This document shows, in pieces, positions 48,490-60,926 of a DNA stretch of 64,000 nucleotides. A program made the translations under genes and the position numbers. How positions within the stretch are numbered: position 1 is the first letter of the stretch; each line of letters begins with the position of its first letter. The stretch is from Siniperca chuatsi (lineage: Eukaryota; Chordata; Actinopteri; Centrarchiformes; Sinipercidae), in NCBI RefSeq assembly GCF_020085105.1, contig NC_058063.1:6234501-6298500 (forward strand). The letters run 5' to 3'. The notes under the pieces are model-generated. The model was not told the origin of the DNA, did not search any database, and saw nothing but the letters and a program-made list of their open reading frames with translations.

Positions 48490-49690
48490 CACCGTCTACT
48501 CATGTTTATGTTAAGACACAGCAAAGTGCTTCATGTCTAGTTGTACATCAGATACAGTTGGAAACAAGTGCTTCCAAACAGGCCCAGGGAGAAACAACAT
48601 AAAGGCAACTGCAATCTTAAATCATCTGATGCATGAAACATGAATATTTTGTTATAGTCACTCCATCCTTTGCTTTTAGTGCACTTGAACTTTCAATATT
48701 TTTTTTTTGTCTACAGACAGTTGACTTGGATCATTTATTGTTTTTTTCTCAGTATGGCATCCTCTAGTGTGGGTGTAGAATGTAAAGGTCAGTGTTGAAA
48801 TTATAATTAATACTGTACATATTCACAGCAGGCTAAGCACTGTTGCTGTTGCTTCCCTGACATCCAGTGGCTCCCTGTATACAGTCTATGGTCTGTACAT
48901 TACAGGTTATTGAAATGTTTTAAATGTACACATATATTGTGAGGTTTTATTACTATTTAGTAAAGCTGCACAAGTGTTGGGCTGCTTTAGACATCTTTTT
49001 TAAGTTTGGAAAAAGCTGGTGTGATATGAAGATAAAGTAGTGGTGTGAGTTTAAGGTTTAAGTTTCAGATACCTCAGTGATACTGGAAGTGCTGTTTGTC
49101 ACCATAGTGGCATGTACAGTGATGGGCTGGTCATACAGTATGTGTTTATATGTCATACTTAAATCAAGCATTCAGTATATCATTATACACATGCATTTAA
49201 TAATCACAGTAAAAAAAACATCATCGTCATCACTGATTGTACTATGTTCTGCATGGCTTACTTCCTGGACCAGACCAGACCATGACGATGACGAGAACAC
49301 ATTGAAGAAGATTCTCATCTCCTGGTCTCAATGGTTCCAGTGCCTTGTCCACACACTTTGAAAAGGCAGGGAGAAGCCGAAACCATGGAATGCAAAATGT
49401 TGAAATTCCCTGTGTCTGAATGCCACTGACTAGTGAAAGTAAGCATCTTTCAGATAGTGTTGCCTGACAAGTTGCCTGGCTGAATGAGCTTCAATCGTTC
49501 CTTTAAAGTGGGCATTTAAATGAAATGCGAGCTATACAAGCATTCCACAGGCAAAGATCCAGGATGGGTCTCGTGTCTCACCAGGAAATATCCAGAGTAG
49601 CCCTCTTCTTTGTCCTTTGCTGAGATCAGAGCAATGGCTCCCTTTTGAATGACGTCCTGCAGCTGGACAGAGTGACTGCTCCTTCTGGGA
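48490..49690. repeat. Paralogue of the G-upstream block (U1) and spacer
   Basis: 48490-48913 matches 28790-29211, and 49460-49690 matches 30003-30845 without the LTR there. It gives the empty sites that define the LINE at 29212 and the LTR at 30219. No gene seen. Confidence 0.7.
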
Positions 49691-49924
49691 GGGCATGCGC
49701 GGGATCTGCTATTCTCCACCTGTCCACCAGATGTGCTCAGACTTCATCTATACCTGTTCCATTTTTTCCTTTTCCTGATTTTCTGCCTGATATCTGCTGC
49801 CTGTGTTTTATAACCTGTTGCCTGTTTATGATCCGTTTGCCTGCCTTGCCCCTCTGGATTTTTCTGGCTCGGCCTTTTCGTGCCTGACTGTAAGCCTGTT
49901 AATTTGAACATTGGTTAGGGGTCA

Positions 49925-50930
49925 CTGGCCAAGGCACCAGTGACCCCGGTTTCCATCCAGGGGGTCAGTGTGGACATTGTGGAGGACTACAAGTACCTGG
50001 GAGTACACTTAGATAACAAACTGGACTGGACCAAGAACACTCAGGCTGTTTACAGGAAGGGCCAGAGCCGCCCCTATTTTCTGAGGAGGCTGAGGTCCTT
50101 CAACATCTGCCGGACCATGCTGAGGATGTTCTATGAGTCTGTGGTGGCCGGTGCTATCCTGTATGCTGTTGCATGCTGGGGCAGCAGGCTAAAGGTAGCG
50201 GACGCCAACAGACTCAATAAACTGATCCGCAAGGCTAGTGACATTGTGGGGGTGGAGCTGGACTCTCTGGCGGTGGTGTCAGAGAGGAGGATGCTGGCCA
50301 AACTACATGCCATCTTGGACAGTGTCTCCCACCCGCTCCATGACGTGCTGGTCAAGCAAAGGAGCACCTTCAGCGGAAGACTCATCCCACCAAAAAGCAC
50401 CACAGAGCGCCACAGGAAGTCATTCCTGCCTGTGGCCATCAAACTATTTAACTCCTCCCTCTAAGGGTTAGTCTGTATGACCGTAGGTCACTAAACTGGA
50501 CATTGAGCATTACATCTCCGCCATAATTAATAATAATTGTGCAATATTCTGAGTACTACTTCCGTGCAATATTAGTTTTCCCTTGTTAGTTTTTTCTTAT
50601 TTATTGCTACTGATACTATATACCTCAATTACTCTTCGACAGTACATGCACCTCCGCTTATTAATATTATTTATTACATAATTAGTGACATTGTATTTTA
50701 TACTGTACTTCACCATCAACCAGTAAACCCACTTGGTACTCGACACTTAGTTTATCTTATACTTATACCGACATGATACTTAATTTATTTCTGACCTTTT
50801 TTATAGTGTTTATAGTGTATCATATCGTTTTCTAGTACTTTCTCCTGTGTGCACTGACGTAAAGACGAGCTGCTGTAACAAAGAGTTTCCCTACGGGGAT
50901 CAATAAAGTATTTCTGATTCTGATTCTGAT
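49925..50930 (+). mobile_element. LINE 3' half (CR1/L2 group)
   Basis: An open frame to 50464 gives the C-terminal part of a LINE reverse transcriptase: VEDYKYLGVHLDNKLDWTKN, then YFLRRLRSF, ILYAVACWGSRL and HRKSFLPVAIKLFNSSL. A 3' UTR follows with AATAAA near 50902 and a terminal 'tgattctgattctgat' repeat, the usual tail of this type. It is 5'-truncated. The long open frame suggests it is younger than the L2 pieces elsewhere. Confidence 0.85.
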
Positions 50931-51149
50931 AAAGCCCTTTTTCTATAACCTGTTCTGCTGCAGTGTCTGGATTTGGGTCCCCAATCCTATTGCCTTGTAC
51001 ACACATCTGTGACGCATATAATTTCACACACGTTATAATATCACAGTTTAAATATTCAGTTTGGATGTTGATGTACTGTGTGGTTTTGCAAAGCTTCAGC
51101 TCTAGAGGCTTTGCATTTTCACTGTATTCACTGCTACCTTTCACATTTT

Positions 51150-51345
51150 ATTTTTTAGAAACCTTTGATCTAACAGGCCTCATGATTTATACTACAGTTG
51201 TACACTGAGCTGTCTGTTCCTGTCAAACTAGTGATGTCTACCTCAATCACTCCACTGCTGCAGACCTCCATCTAACTCTCACTTTAAGACAATCTGGACA
51301 CTCCTCCATGCCCTTACTGGCTCGTCCTACATCAAACACCAGTCA
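51150..51345 (+). promoter_or_regulatory. Conserved 3' module, copy 8
   Basis: ETS-like TTCCTGT (51217-51223) retained; the RUNX-like core is degraded (TACACTG); the TATA-like site is TTTAAG. It ends about 90 bases from the K poly(A) signal. Confidence 0.45.
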
Positions 51346-51434
51346 TGTGTGTGTGCTCAATAGACTGAGAGAAAGGAAATGCTGATTATAGTTCTGCAAT
51401 ATGAAGACACTTGCAAATGAATGAACATTGGATC

Positions 51435-51440
51435 TTTATT
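51435..51440 (-). terminator. Poly(A) signal of gene K
   Basis: Minus-strand AATAAA about 105 bases past the K stop. Confidence 0.65.
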
Positions 51441-51542
51441 ACAAAATCAAATGTTTTTGCACGAGTGGTTATTGCTCTCACCAACAAGCCATACAAAAGC
51501 CCAAAGCATATTAATATCATCAGTTCTAGTTGCCTCCTGAGT

Positions 51543-53409
51543 CTATCTGGTGGCAGCATAAGTAACATTTGGCTCCAGCTCTCTTCTTTTTGCTTTTGGT
51601 CGAAATGTCACTGCTGCGTAGTTCAGGTCATCAGAGCCCACATTCTGTGAAAAGAGTGTTTACAGTCTTAATGTGGTGACTTGACATGATTTTAATTCCC
51701 ACAGTATAGCACGACAGATACTGGATATTAAATAAATATTAAATAATATTTGGTATTGATATTTATGTATAAATATATTTGATTAACACATGTTTCTGAT
51801 ACCCCTCCTTTAAATTTGTTCTGTAAAGGATTGTGACAAGATATTTACTGAGCAGGACATTTCACAGTTGAAAAATAAACTTGTTAGTGCTCTCTAATGG
51901 ACAACGTAGACACAGTTTCCAAAAAGTACCTCAAAAATAATTTAGGGTTTTCTTGACTGCAATTGCTTGTTACTTGTCAGACCATATATGCAAGACAAAT
52001 ATGTACGTATATATGAATACATATAAATACACCAATATTTACTACACTAGTACTTTACTATATACTACAGTAATATTAGCTGATAAAATATTCCGTCTGT
52101 TTTTCGGTCAGGCTCTATCAAACAATATACATATAAGTAAACGTTAAAACTGAATTCACCTCACTTTGCTCTGGATTCTGTTCTTCTTCATCAGCTAAGT
52201 GACAGAAACAAAATATCTGGTCAGTTCATTGATCATTTGGTCTTTGGTAAACCAGTAATTTGGCATTTTTCCAGCACACTGACACAACTTTAAGGGAATT
52301 TCCACTAGTAACAAAACCAAATATAAGTTAGGCAGTAGCTCTGAAAAGTACCTGTCTGAAGTTTCCTGTTTTTAACAACCAGACCAATGATGACCATTAC
52401 GAGGAAAACAGTCAGACCGCCCAGGATCACACTCGTCAGCTTTGCTATTCCGTCAGACTCTTCTACAAGAAAGATCATTATATTAGACTCTGTTTTTCCT
52501 TTAGAGACTTGAGCCCTGGCTAAAAATAAAATGGACGAATTTAGCTAAACTGTTTTACCTTCAAACATTTGATAATCTGCACAATGAAAGAAATCTTTGT
52601 GAAAATCTTACTTTTACACTTGCTGTCCACGTCATCATGTGGCTCATCGCTGCCTTTTGATCAAATGAAGATAAATTTAGTCTTGATTTTAAATTAGCAG
52701 ATTTACATCAAAATGATGTAAAGCCATTTTGTTGCATACATGATGTTGTTTTAAGTCAATTATCAAAATGTTTTTTGCAATATATGCAGAAAAAAAACGG
52801 GTAATGGGAATCAAAAGACAAAAAAAGACTTTACAATGCTCTTACCTCTAATGTTTAAATGTATTACACTGAAAATTGGACGTGCATCAGCATAAAATCC
52901 ACAGAAATACAGTCCAGCGTCAGATAAATCCACTTGTTTGATTTTGAGAAAGAGAGTAGAGGTGTTAGATCTCATTTCAAATTTACCATTTTTATATCCA
53001 TCACAGGCTGAAGCATTGCTGTTAGACCTGATCATGACAGAGATACAGCTGATCTTGGTTCTCTGGACAAGTCTGAACCAGAATGTTACAGTGTCATATT
53101 TGGAAATGTTGGAGCACAGCAGTGTGACTTCTTCACCAGACTGAACCTCCACAGTCTGAGACTCAGAAACTGAGACAGAGATCCAGCCTGAAACAAACAG
53201 CAGACCACAAGAGACTTACTTGTTGTAAAGTAACATGGCGGTAAACAATATCTCTTAATAAAAGTTAGCAAGTGAGTAATAAGTAAATAAGTTATACGGC
53301 GGGTTAAACATACAATAATAAACTTAGCAATGAAGTTGAGAGTAATTCTATGGCAGTACTTACTGAGGCTGCAGAGAATGAAAGCTGTTATCAAGGTAAA
53401 GTTCATCAT
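51543..53409 (-). CDS. Gene K: V-set ITIM receptor, 225 aa, 6 exons
   Basis: Exons: 53364-53409, 52846-53187, 52612-52653, 52352-52462, 52160-52194, 51543-51644, all open and frame-consistent. V subtype 2 ([10 protein letters not shown] end) with Cys40, Trp52, Cys63, Cys77 (in SACDGY rather than FCDGY) and the F-strand Cys. Stalk with one Cys. [19 protein letters not shown], no charge. Tail [14 protein letters not shown] with ITIM LNYAAV (Tyr201), spacer [11 protein letters not shown], end VTYAATR. Its introns, 3' UTR and 3' module are closest to H; its upstream flank is closest to I. Predicted inhibitory receptor. Confidence 0.88.
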
Positions 53410-53499
53410 TGTGCGTGTGATTGAAGCTCTGCAATGTCCGTAATTGAGTCTGCCCCAGGAAGGGTGCTCTCAATGCAGAGAGGCGGGGTGTTTTTTGTT

Positions 53500-54287
53500 G
53501 CTTATCTTGTTGCTCAAACTGACTACATAAAAGCTTTCAGGAATATGAGTGCTGACGTAAACATTTAGCCTCTTGGAGTACGAGACAATGTTATTTTTCT
53601 GAAAATGTAATGCTGTAGAGTTTTTGACTGAATAACAGCAAGATCAATTAAATTTTAAAATAAGTTTTTTAATACTTATGGTGTAATTATGGAGGTGCAA
53701 CTGACTAACTCTTGAAACTGAAGACTCTTGGCTGTTTATTACTATTTTGAATGATTTTTTAAGTTTTTATGTTGCAATACCATGGGTGACCACTGGAAAA
53801 AATTGAAAGCAAGGCTAAGTGGCGGCACCGTATCTAGTTCTTATTATACATGCATGCTTTATCCCCATATTTAAACAATATGGCGTCTCCCCTTCTCTCT
53901 GATGGCCAGCTTTTCACTTCTCCTTTCAGTGTAGCCAGTGTTCCAGTTTAACTTGTAGTGAATTAACTGGCGATATTTCCGAGTGTGAGGCAGATGTGTA
54001 CAGCAGAAATACCAGCTGCATTTTTTACCAATCATCATTTAGACTCACCAAAAACAAATCGTTAACATCCAAATGTTCTTGTTGCCGGGCTCATATTTGT
54101 GTCATGATCATTTTTAATGTGTTTGTACTTGCCTAAGTGAAACAGTCTGGAGCGCATGTTTACACCCAGCTCGAACACAGCGTGGAGTTAGATTAGTTAG
54201 TCAGATTAACTTGTGATACAACATCTGTATCTACCATCGATCACAGGTGTAGAAACTAAAATCGCTAGGGAGTGATATACTCTATAC
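53500..54287. repeat. Upstream flank of K, paralogous to the flank of I
   Basis: 53770-54287 matches 38195-38968, including the 'atggcgtctcccc' dispersed repeat at about 53878-54150. No gene seen. Confidence 0.7.
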
Positions 54288-54440
54288 TGTCACGGATATG
54301 CCAGGTTCTGCCGTCTGCCAATGACGCACACCTGCTCCCCATCAGCTCCTAATCACAGCCAGCATAAAAAGCCCAGCACTCACCTCAGCCAGTTGTCTGA
54401 CCTTGTTTGGTGCAAGGACTCCCCATGCTACACAGCAATA
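54288..54440 (+). mobile_element. LTR fossil, copy 2 (partial)
   Basis: First 150 bases of the same LTR as at 38969, in the same flank context. It is cut off where a second, oppositely oriented fossil begins. Confidence 0.6.
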
Positions 54441-54442
54441 CT

Positions 54443-56717
54443 GAAATTGAGTGGCTGCGCAATAGGCTCTCATCAGGTAAAACCACCACATCATCCTCAG
54501 GCACAGGTAAATCATCAGACAAGTGCCTTCCCACAGTAACGGTTTAACCGTCTGCTGTAGCATACTCCCCCGTTGCACAAAACTGGGCCCCACGAGTATA
54601 GTAGGGTTTCAACAGATTAACATGGCAAAGAGAAGCCTCACTCTCCCCTGTGCTATTCCACTCAACTTCAGGTTCCTCTTCCCCACAGCACACAGCACGT
54701 GAAAACACCAGGTTAACAATGCACACTCATCTGTTATCTCTGTAACAGAGGGAGAAGATGTTACTACAGGAGAAGGTGGACCATCAGCCCACACACGGCT
54801 ACCTGCCAAGTCATTCCCCAGAATGACATCCATGCCCCTTTATTGGCCAAACCACAGTTAAGCTCCAATTTATGCACTGGAAAAGGCAACACATTCAAAC
54901 CCATTCCCCGCATCAGAATGTAATCAGTATCAGATACCTGAGAAAACGGCAGCACAGAACTCACAATGAATGAATTAAAGGCTCCAGTATCTCTCAGGAT
55001 TTTTACAGGTACCCTCACATCACTCCTCACCAGTGACACATGGCCATTAGACACAAAAGCTGAGAAATCAGACTGCTCCAGGACGTAATCGACTCCAGGT
55101 TCCATCTTCTCACAGGGAGAAATAACACAGGGAGAACCGACACATTGAGAAATGACTGGACTGACCTTTCTGACAGGAACAGCAAGTATGACAGGCTTGA
55201 CATGCACACCACCAACCCCACCTTTAGCACTGGACTTAGCACAGGATTTCCAATGTCCTCTGCAATAATTACATACTTTGCTCAGGTCAAACTGCAGCTG
55301 ACTCTGTGTGGCCCTTTGTGGCTTACCACGGCGAGGACCGAATCCCTTTACCTTCTGGGAGAAAATTACTGCCCCTTTAAAAATTATCATCCTGAGCCCT
55401 CAAGGTCACCACAGTGCGTCAACAAATACTCATCTGCCAGAGGAGCAGCCTCTGCCGCTGTCCTCACCTTATGCTCATTTATGTATCAATGTGACCGGGA
55501 ACAGAATTTTTAAACTGTTCCAGAATGATCAAGTCACACAAAGCATCATAAGTATGAACCCCCAGTGAAGTACACCACTGAAATTGAGTGATTAACTCCC
55601 TGGCAAACTCCATGTGTGTCTGTCTAGCAGACTTCTCCCAAGATCTAAACCTCTCAACAACTCATAAGCTTTTAACACCGCTGCTTTGACCGACACATAA
55701 ACTCTGCTTTCAGCCACACTTGAGCTGAGCTTTTCCTGTCAAAACACATTGCAACAGTAACGTGCGCTCAGCATCAGATCAAACTCTACTCTCAGCTACT
55801 CGCTCAAAATGTAAGAAAAATGTATCCAGGTCAGGCTCACAAAATGGAGGAACCAACCGCAGATTACTGGAAAAAATCTAAAGAACGTGAGGACTCTGGA
55901 GAAAAAAATACCAGACCTGCCCCATGCCACCAACATTAATCAAACTTAACCTGCGCTCTTCCAGCTCAAGTCTTGTCATTTCCATCTGCAACAACAGTAA
56001 TTCTTTGTGATGCTCAAAAGTTAACCCAGCTTCACTAGAGGTAGTATCAACCATGTCCCATACAGCACCAACAGCATGCAATTTAGACCGGAGAACACCC
56101 ACTTCCAACAGATTCTTTTAGAATATTTTTCATGTTCTCTTTCAACCGCTTATCCCTGACATCCAACTTAAAATGCTTGGCGATTTTTACTAATAGCTCC
56201 TGTGAACAAAGTTCCAGTAACTCCTCCGACGGAGCTCTTAAAAATTCCTTAACAGTAGCAAGACCAGAGGATTAACCTCACCTGACTGAATACGCACCCC
56301 CAGAACTTTTGTGCAAAAAACAAGATCACAGGCCAACCCGCTAGCAGCCGGAGCTCAAACTCACTGCAGCCCCATCCCTCTAACTGCCTAACCAGAATCA
56401 AATTAAACTCTCCCCTAATCTAAAAAAAGCAATTCATTTACAAACTATACATCAAACACTGAAACGTGTAGGAATCAGTAATGCAGAGCATGTGTGGATG
56501 TGGAAAACAAAACCAAAAAACCATGTTGCCGCCATGCCTGCCATGGGAGAGAGGATCTCCCCAGATAATGAGAGCAAAAAGAAGAGAGCAACTGCAGGAT
56601 GAGGGAGGTATTTAAAGGCAGAGCACACTGGGCCCTGGTGTAGCTCATCTGCATCTACAAAACAGGAAACCACAAGGAAACAGGGACACCTAGTGCCCAA
56701 GTGGAGGGGCCGTCACA
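54443..56717 (-). mobile_element. Ty3/Gypsy-like element fossil: LTR, gag, protease
   Basis: Minus-strand element. An LTR-like start TGTGACGG is at 56717, a gag region lies at about 55880-56110, and a cysteine-rich zinc-knuckle region and a retropepsin-like segment lie at about 54760-55390. The polymerase, integrase and second LTR are not visible, so it is truncated and broken in several places. A piece of it (56268-56420) recurs at 40563-40750. Confidence 0.65.
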
Positions 56718-58435
56718 GCTGAAAGAATCAGGTTTGCAGTAATCAGGTATACTGGTCTGTATTGGCCTTGGACTACATTAATGTCTGTTATTTATTTATT
56801 TATTTTTTCCAGATGACCTTTCTGAGCTGTGTCTTCTTAATTAAGAAGATTTAATTAAACTCACCAACATTCGGCTGGAAGACAGAGATGCACCTTGGAT
56901 AGGTTACCTCAACATCACTGGGTGAACACTCACAGTCACACAGCTATTATTGTATGTGTTTAGTTTAAGTCACCTAACTTGCATGTATTTTGCACTTTTG
57001 GAGGACACTGGTGCAGCTGAAGGAACATAAGGACACACTGACTCCACACAGAGCTAAACCCAGAATCTGACACACATTGCTATACAAGTTCCTAAGATGT
57101 TTAAACTGCTTCATCCTACTCTGGATGAGTGACTTGAACTTGTGCAAATGTTTGACAATATTCAAAGGTCTTTTTTTTCGTTTTCCCTTTCAGACTGAGT
57201 GCACCACATGCGGCCTGTGCTACCACACAGTATGTGTTGGCCGCCCCTCCACGGAGGGGGACTTTTCTTGCAAGAGATGTTTGAAATAAAATAAAAATAA
57301 TATTACTCATCATTATTGTTGTCCTTCCTTGTGTCATAGTAATGTAAGTCTACCTACTATGTATCGAGTTTGCATTGCATATTTGAACTTGAATTTGGCC
57401 AGTGTTTATAAAAATATGTAAATTCCTTACACTCGTCAGAAGTCTTTTCTATTCAAAAAAACACTGTTGCCTAATCTTTTAATTGTTTGATTTTGGTGGA
57501 TCAGGCAGCCAGTATACATCGTAAAGCTAAATTATGATGTTTAGCATTTTATTGTATGGCTACAATATATAATACTACGGTTGGCTCACTTTAGATGCAT
57601 TCTGGTTTAAGCATTTACTAATGTGAATGTCATAATATTAGCTGTGGGATGCGTGGTTTCCTGTCTCCCCACTTTCCTCGATATCTCTGTGTTGTACTTC
57701 AAAAGGCATCAGTGGTGATCATGGTAGAGGAACATTGCAGCATTTAGTGGTTCGACTCCAGCAGGGATCGTTATGTGGCCAGACAACAAATGACATTTTG
57801 GTAATGAAGACGGCTAGTATTTTCAAGTATTGTTGTCGAGACCAAATGTAATGTTCCAGCAAAGTGTTTCTATTGCAATGTTTAAAAAATCAACAACAAA
57901 TTAATGTGATATTGACTCAGTGTTTATTTCCTGGTTAGTCAACACAGCGTCCTCAAAAGGCCACACCTACGACACAACTGCCCCATGCTCTGGAATATCA
58001 CCAGTTAATTCAGCACCAGTTAATCCGGAACACTGGCCGGAATAACTATAAGCGGCAACAGTAAAGTCTCAACCACAAGAAGACTGATTTTCAGCCATGA
58101 CCACACACAGCAAAGACCTAGCAGAAAGATCAAGAATGATGCTACTTAAAAAAGTTGCCAGTATATATCAACCCCTTCTAACACTGTTTCACTACTCCAC
58201 TCATCAACTTACACAAACAGACTAATTGACCTTCACAAGATGCGTCAATATCTGCTTTCAGACTTGTGGAAAGGTATAAACTCCACGCTGGATTTGAACC
58301 GGCCCCCGTCCGGTTCCCAAGCCAAGTCCAAACAATATGGTCAAGAAAACAAACAGCAGGAAAGAGGACATTTAGGATATTGTGGTGAAAATCTTTTTTT
58401 AACCATCAGTTACTGAAGCCATTTCTGAGTTTTAT
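56718..58435. other. Intergenic with a zinc-finger exon relic
   Basis: Apart from the segment listed separately at 57194-57289, an acceptor-like 'ttttttccag' at 56812 starts a short open stretch. 57950-58050 holds an inverted piece of the dispersed repeat seen at 38350 and 53930. No complete gene. Confidence 0.4.
57194..57289 (+). pseudogene. Orphan terminal exon with PHD-like zinc finger
   Basis: After the acceptor 'cgttttccctttcag' a 32-codon segment reads TECTTCGLCYHTVCVG and then DFSCKRCLK to a stop, followed at once by AATAAA. The pattern C-x2-C-x2-C-Y-H-x2-C, then C-x2-C is the C-terminal half of a PHD-type finger. No upstream exons with a matching product are seen, so it is probably a stranded last exon of a host gene or a spliced transposon. 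Confidence 0.45.
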
Positions 58436-58439
58436 CATT

Positions 58440-58855
58440 AACTTGGCATAAAGCATCTGTACTGTTGAGAGATTGCCATGAATGGGCTTAAAGCATGATC
58501 TAACATAAATTCAGAGAGGCCTGGGTTGTGGGTGTCAGGTGGGTGGATTCACCAAGAAGACTATAAAGTTGGATTTTGACAATTTTAAGTACACAGTGAA
58601 TGAACACTTTAACAACATGTGTTATGTAGGAGCTGGGTCTTGGAGGATGATTGTAGGATATGTGTAATGGATGGGCAATAACAAATCCACGTTTTACCCT
58701 TGATTGGCGCATCTTTGCTCACCAATCCACAGAACAACAATAAATACCTCAGTATTCACCAATTTCAGAATACACAATTTGTGTCAGTCTTGCCTGTATG
58801 GGGTATAACAGCGGATATCTTCACAGGGTACCTCTTGTGGCCACTTACATACATA
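58440..58855 (+). repeat. Repeat R2, inverted relative to 63085-63480
   Basis: About 400 bases that match the reverse complement of 63085-63480. The pair brackets gene L. Family not recognised. Confidence 0.7.
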
Positions 58856-59400
58856 CATAGGTGAGAGTAAACAGCCACTTCACAAAAGACTTTATCAGCA
58901 CAGACGACGCGCTAACTCAGGATTGCAGAGCGCCGTGCATTTGCATCTAAAAGCTACAAACCACACATTTGAAGACAGTGAGGTGAAGATTCTAAGTAGA
59001 GAGAAGAGTTGGTTTGAAAAGGGTGTCAAAGAAGCCATTTTTGTGAAAAAAGAAAACCCCTCTTTGAACAGAAATGGTGGTCTGAGATTCAATCTGCCCA
59101 AAGTTTACCACAGCGTATTAGCACCTTGGTCACGCCAATCATATGCTAATCAGGTACTTAACAGTGATCAGGTAGGTGCAGCCAGAAAACAATAGGCCTG
59201 ATTACTGATTACTGGGCCATCATCATGGAAACAAAGAAGGTCAGTTTCAGGTGAAACTAGGAAGAGTAATCAACAGATACTCAGGTAGGCTCCTTCCTGA
59301 GGGCAGGGCTTAAGTAACACAGAGTAGCTTACATTTCTGAGTTCCCGGTCCATTTTTCACAGTTGAGAATGACTTCCGGACGGGAGCCGAAACGTCTTGA
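58856..59400 (+). mobile_element. Penelope-like element 3' fragment, copy 2
   Basis: Same GIY-YIG region as at 47829, with HLHLKATNHTFEDSEVKIL and GVKEAIFVKKENPSLNRN, and the same 3' tail 'gggagccgaaacgtctt'. It begins abruptly at the R2 repeat. Truncated. Confidence 0.75.
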
Positions 59401-59639
59401 TTCTGATATCACTGGGCTAGGTGTTGTAAATTGCTACAATGTATGTGCTGGCTGCTTGTTAAACCAAAGTGTCTCATTTCTATTCCTACTCATTAAATAC
59501 GATGGATGTGATGTGTGAAGGGGCCAGTATACTCCGTCAGAACTGCTGCTCGGATGGTCGAATAGCTTCATAAACCCCCTCCCCCCACACCTTTCTGACA
59601 TCTGAATGGGGGATCAATATCCGACCATTTCTGTAACTT

Positions 59640-60595
59640 TTCGAAATGGATGATCCGACAGTCACACCCACTTTACGCTGTGATTGGTGAGAGGTGAGAG
59701 GTGAGAGAGGAGCTAGGTTTTGAACATCTCTCTCCAGCTCTCTTTTTTCATTCTTGACACAGCTATTTCTGTCACTATTCATGTGAACAACCGAGTGCAG
59801 CACTATGAATGTCTTCCAGGAGAGACTGTCTGAAAATGTGCTGCTTTATCCCCATATTTAAACAATATGGCGTCTCCCCTTCTCTATGACAGCCAGCTTT
59901 TCACACATCCTTTCAGTGTAGCCAGAACATCTATACGTGGCAACTGTAGTGTTGTTGGAAAGCAGATATTAATGTAACAAGTAATGTAACTCATTTCTTT
60001 CCATTGTTGAGTTGTTACTACAGTAACATGCTTATTTTATTAAATACATTAGAAGAAACAAGTAATTGACATTTTTCAAGTAACATGCAGGCAGCTGCAT
60101 TGAGAAGACTGAGTGCATATCACAGTGGAGATGGATGGGAGCTGCACCTGCTGTAGTTTTGCTGTGATCTGTCATGTCTTAAACATGTACAGCCTGTGGA
60201 GGGAACGGTGAGGCGTGAAAAGTGTCACTCTACTTCAGGCGTCTTTTCACGAGCTTGATAGATGCTTAAACACTATGTGAAGATAAAACAGCGTGTGTGT
60301 CTGTCAGAGGTGTAAAGATACAGATACAGATACCTCCCTGATACAGACAGTGCTGTTTCTTACCACAGTGCAAAGTGCAACAACCAGCACGTGGGTGTCA
60401 TAAATATTTATATTCATAAATACAACTACCATTCTTTTTAAAATAAATGGTATTTTTTATTCAGACATGTAATACATTGACATCACAGTTAAAATATCCA
60501 GTTTCCAAAACATCTGTACAAATGTAGAACCTGATCACTTTGTCGACTTGACAGAAGAAGGTCAGTCAGTATTCACTGCTTCATTTCAGACTTTA
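59640..60595. repeat. 3' flank of L, paralogous to the flank of J
   Basis: Matches 41130-42025. It contains a piece of the 'atggcgtctcccc' repeat (59868-59960) and the distal 3' repeat (60110-60370). No gene seen. Confidence 0.75.
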
Positions 60596-60599
60596 TTCT

Positions 60600-60745
60600 T
60601 ACAGAGCTTCGATCTAACAGGCCTCATGATTCTCACATCAGCTGTGCTCAGACCACACTGTGCTGTCTCTTCCTGTCTAACAAGTGATGTGAAACTCACT
60701 CCTCCACTGCTGCAGACCTCCATCTATCTATTGTCTATTTGGACA
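60600..60745 (+). promoter_or_regulatory. Conserved 3' module, copy 9
   Basis: ACCACA (60652-60657) and TTCCTGT (60670-60676) retained, and the TATA-like part is missing, as in copy 7. It lies about 180 bases past the L stop. Confidence 0.5.
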
Positions 60746-60926
60746 GGAACCACAGTCGGATAAAATTAGGAAGACAGAGAGTGAGAGAGACATGAGAGAG
60801 AAAAACATTTGGAAAAAGATCACATATTAAGTAATTTTGATTATATGTCTTTTTTTCAGTTAGAAAATGGTAACTCCTCCCTCCACCCACAAAAGAACAC
60901 AACAGTGGATTAATATGATAAAAGCA

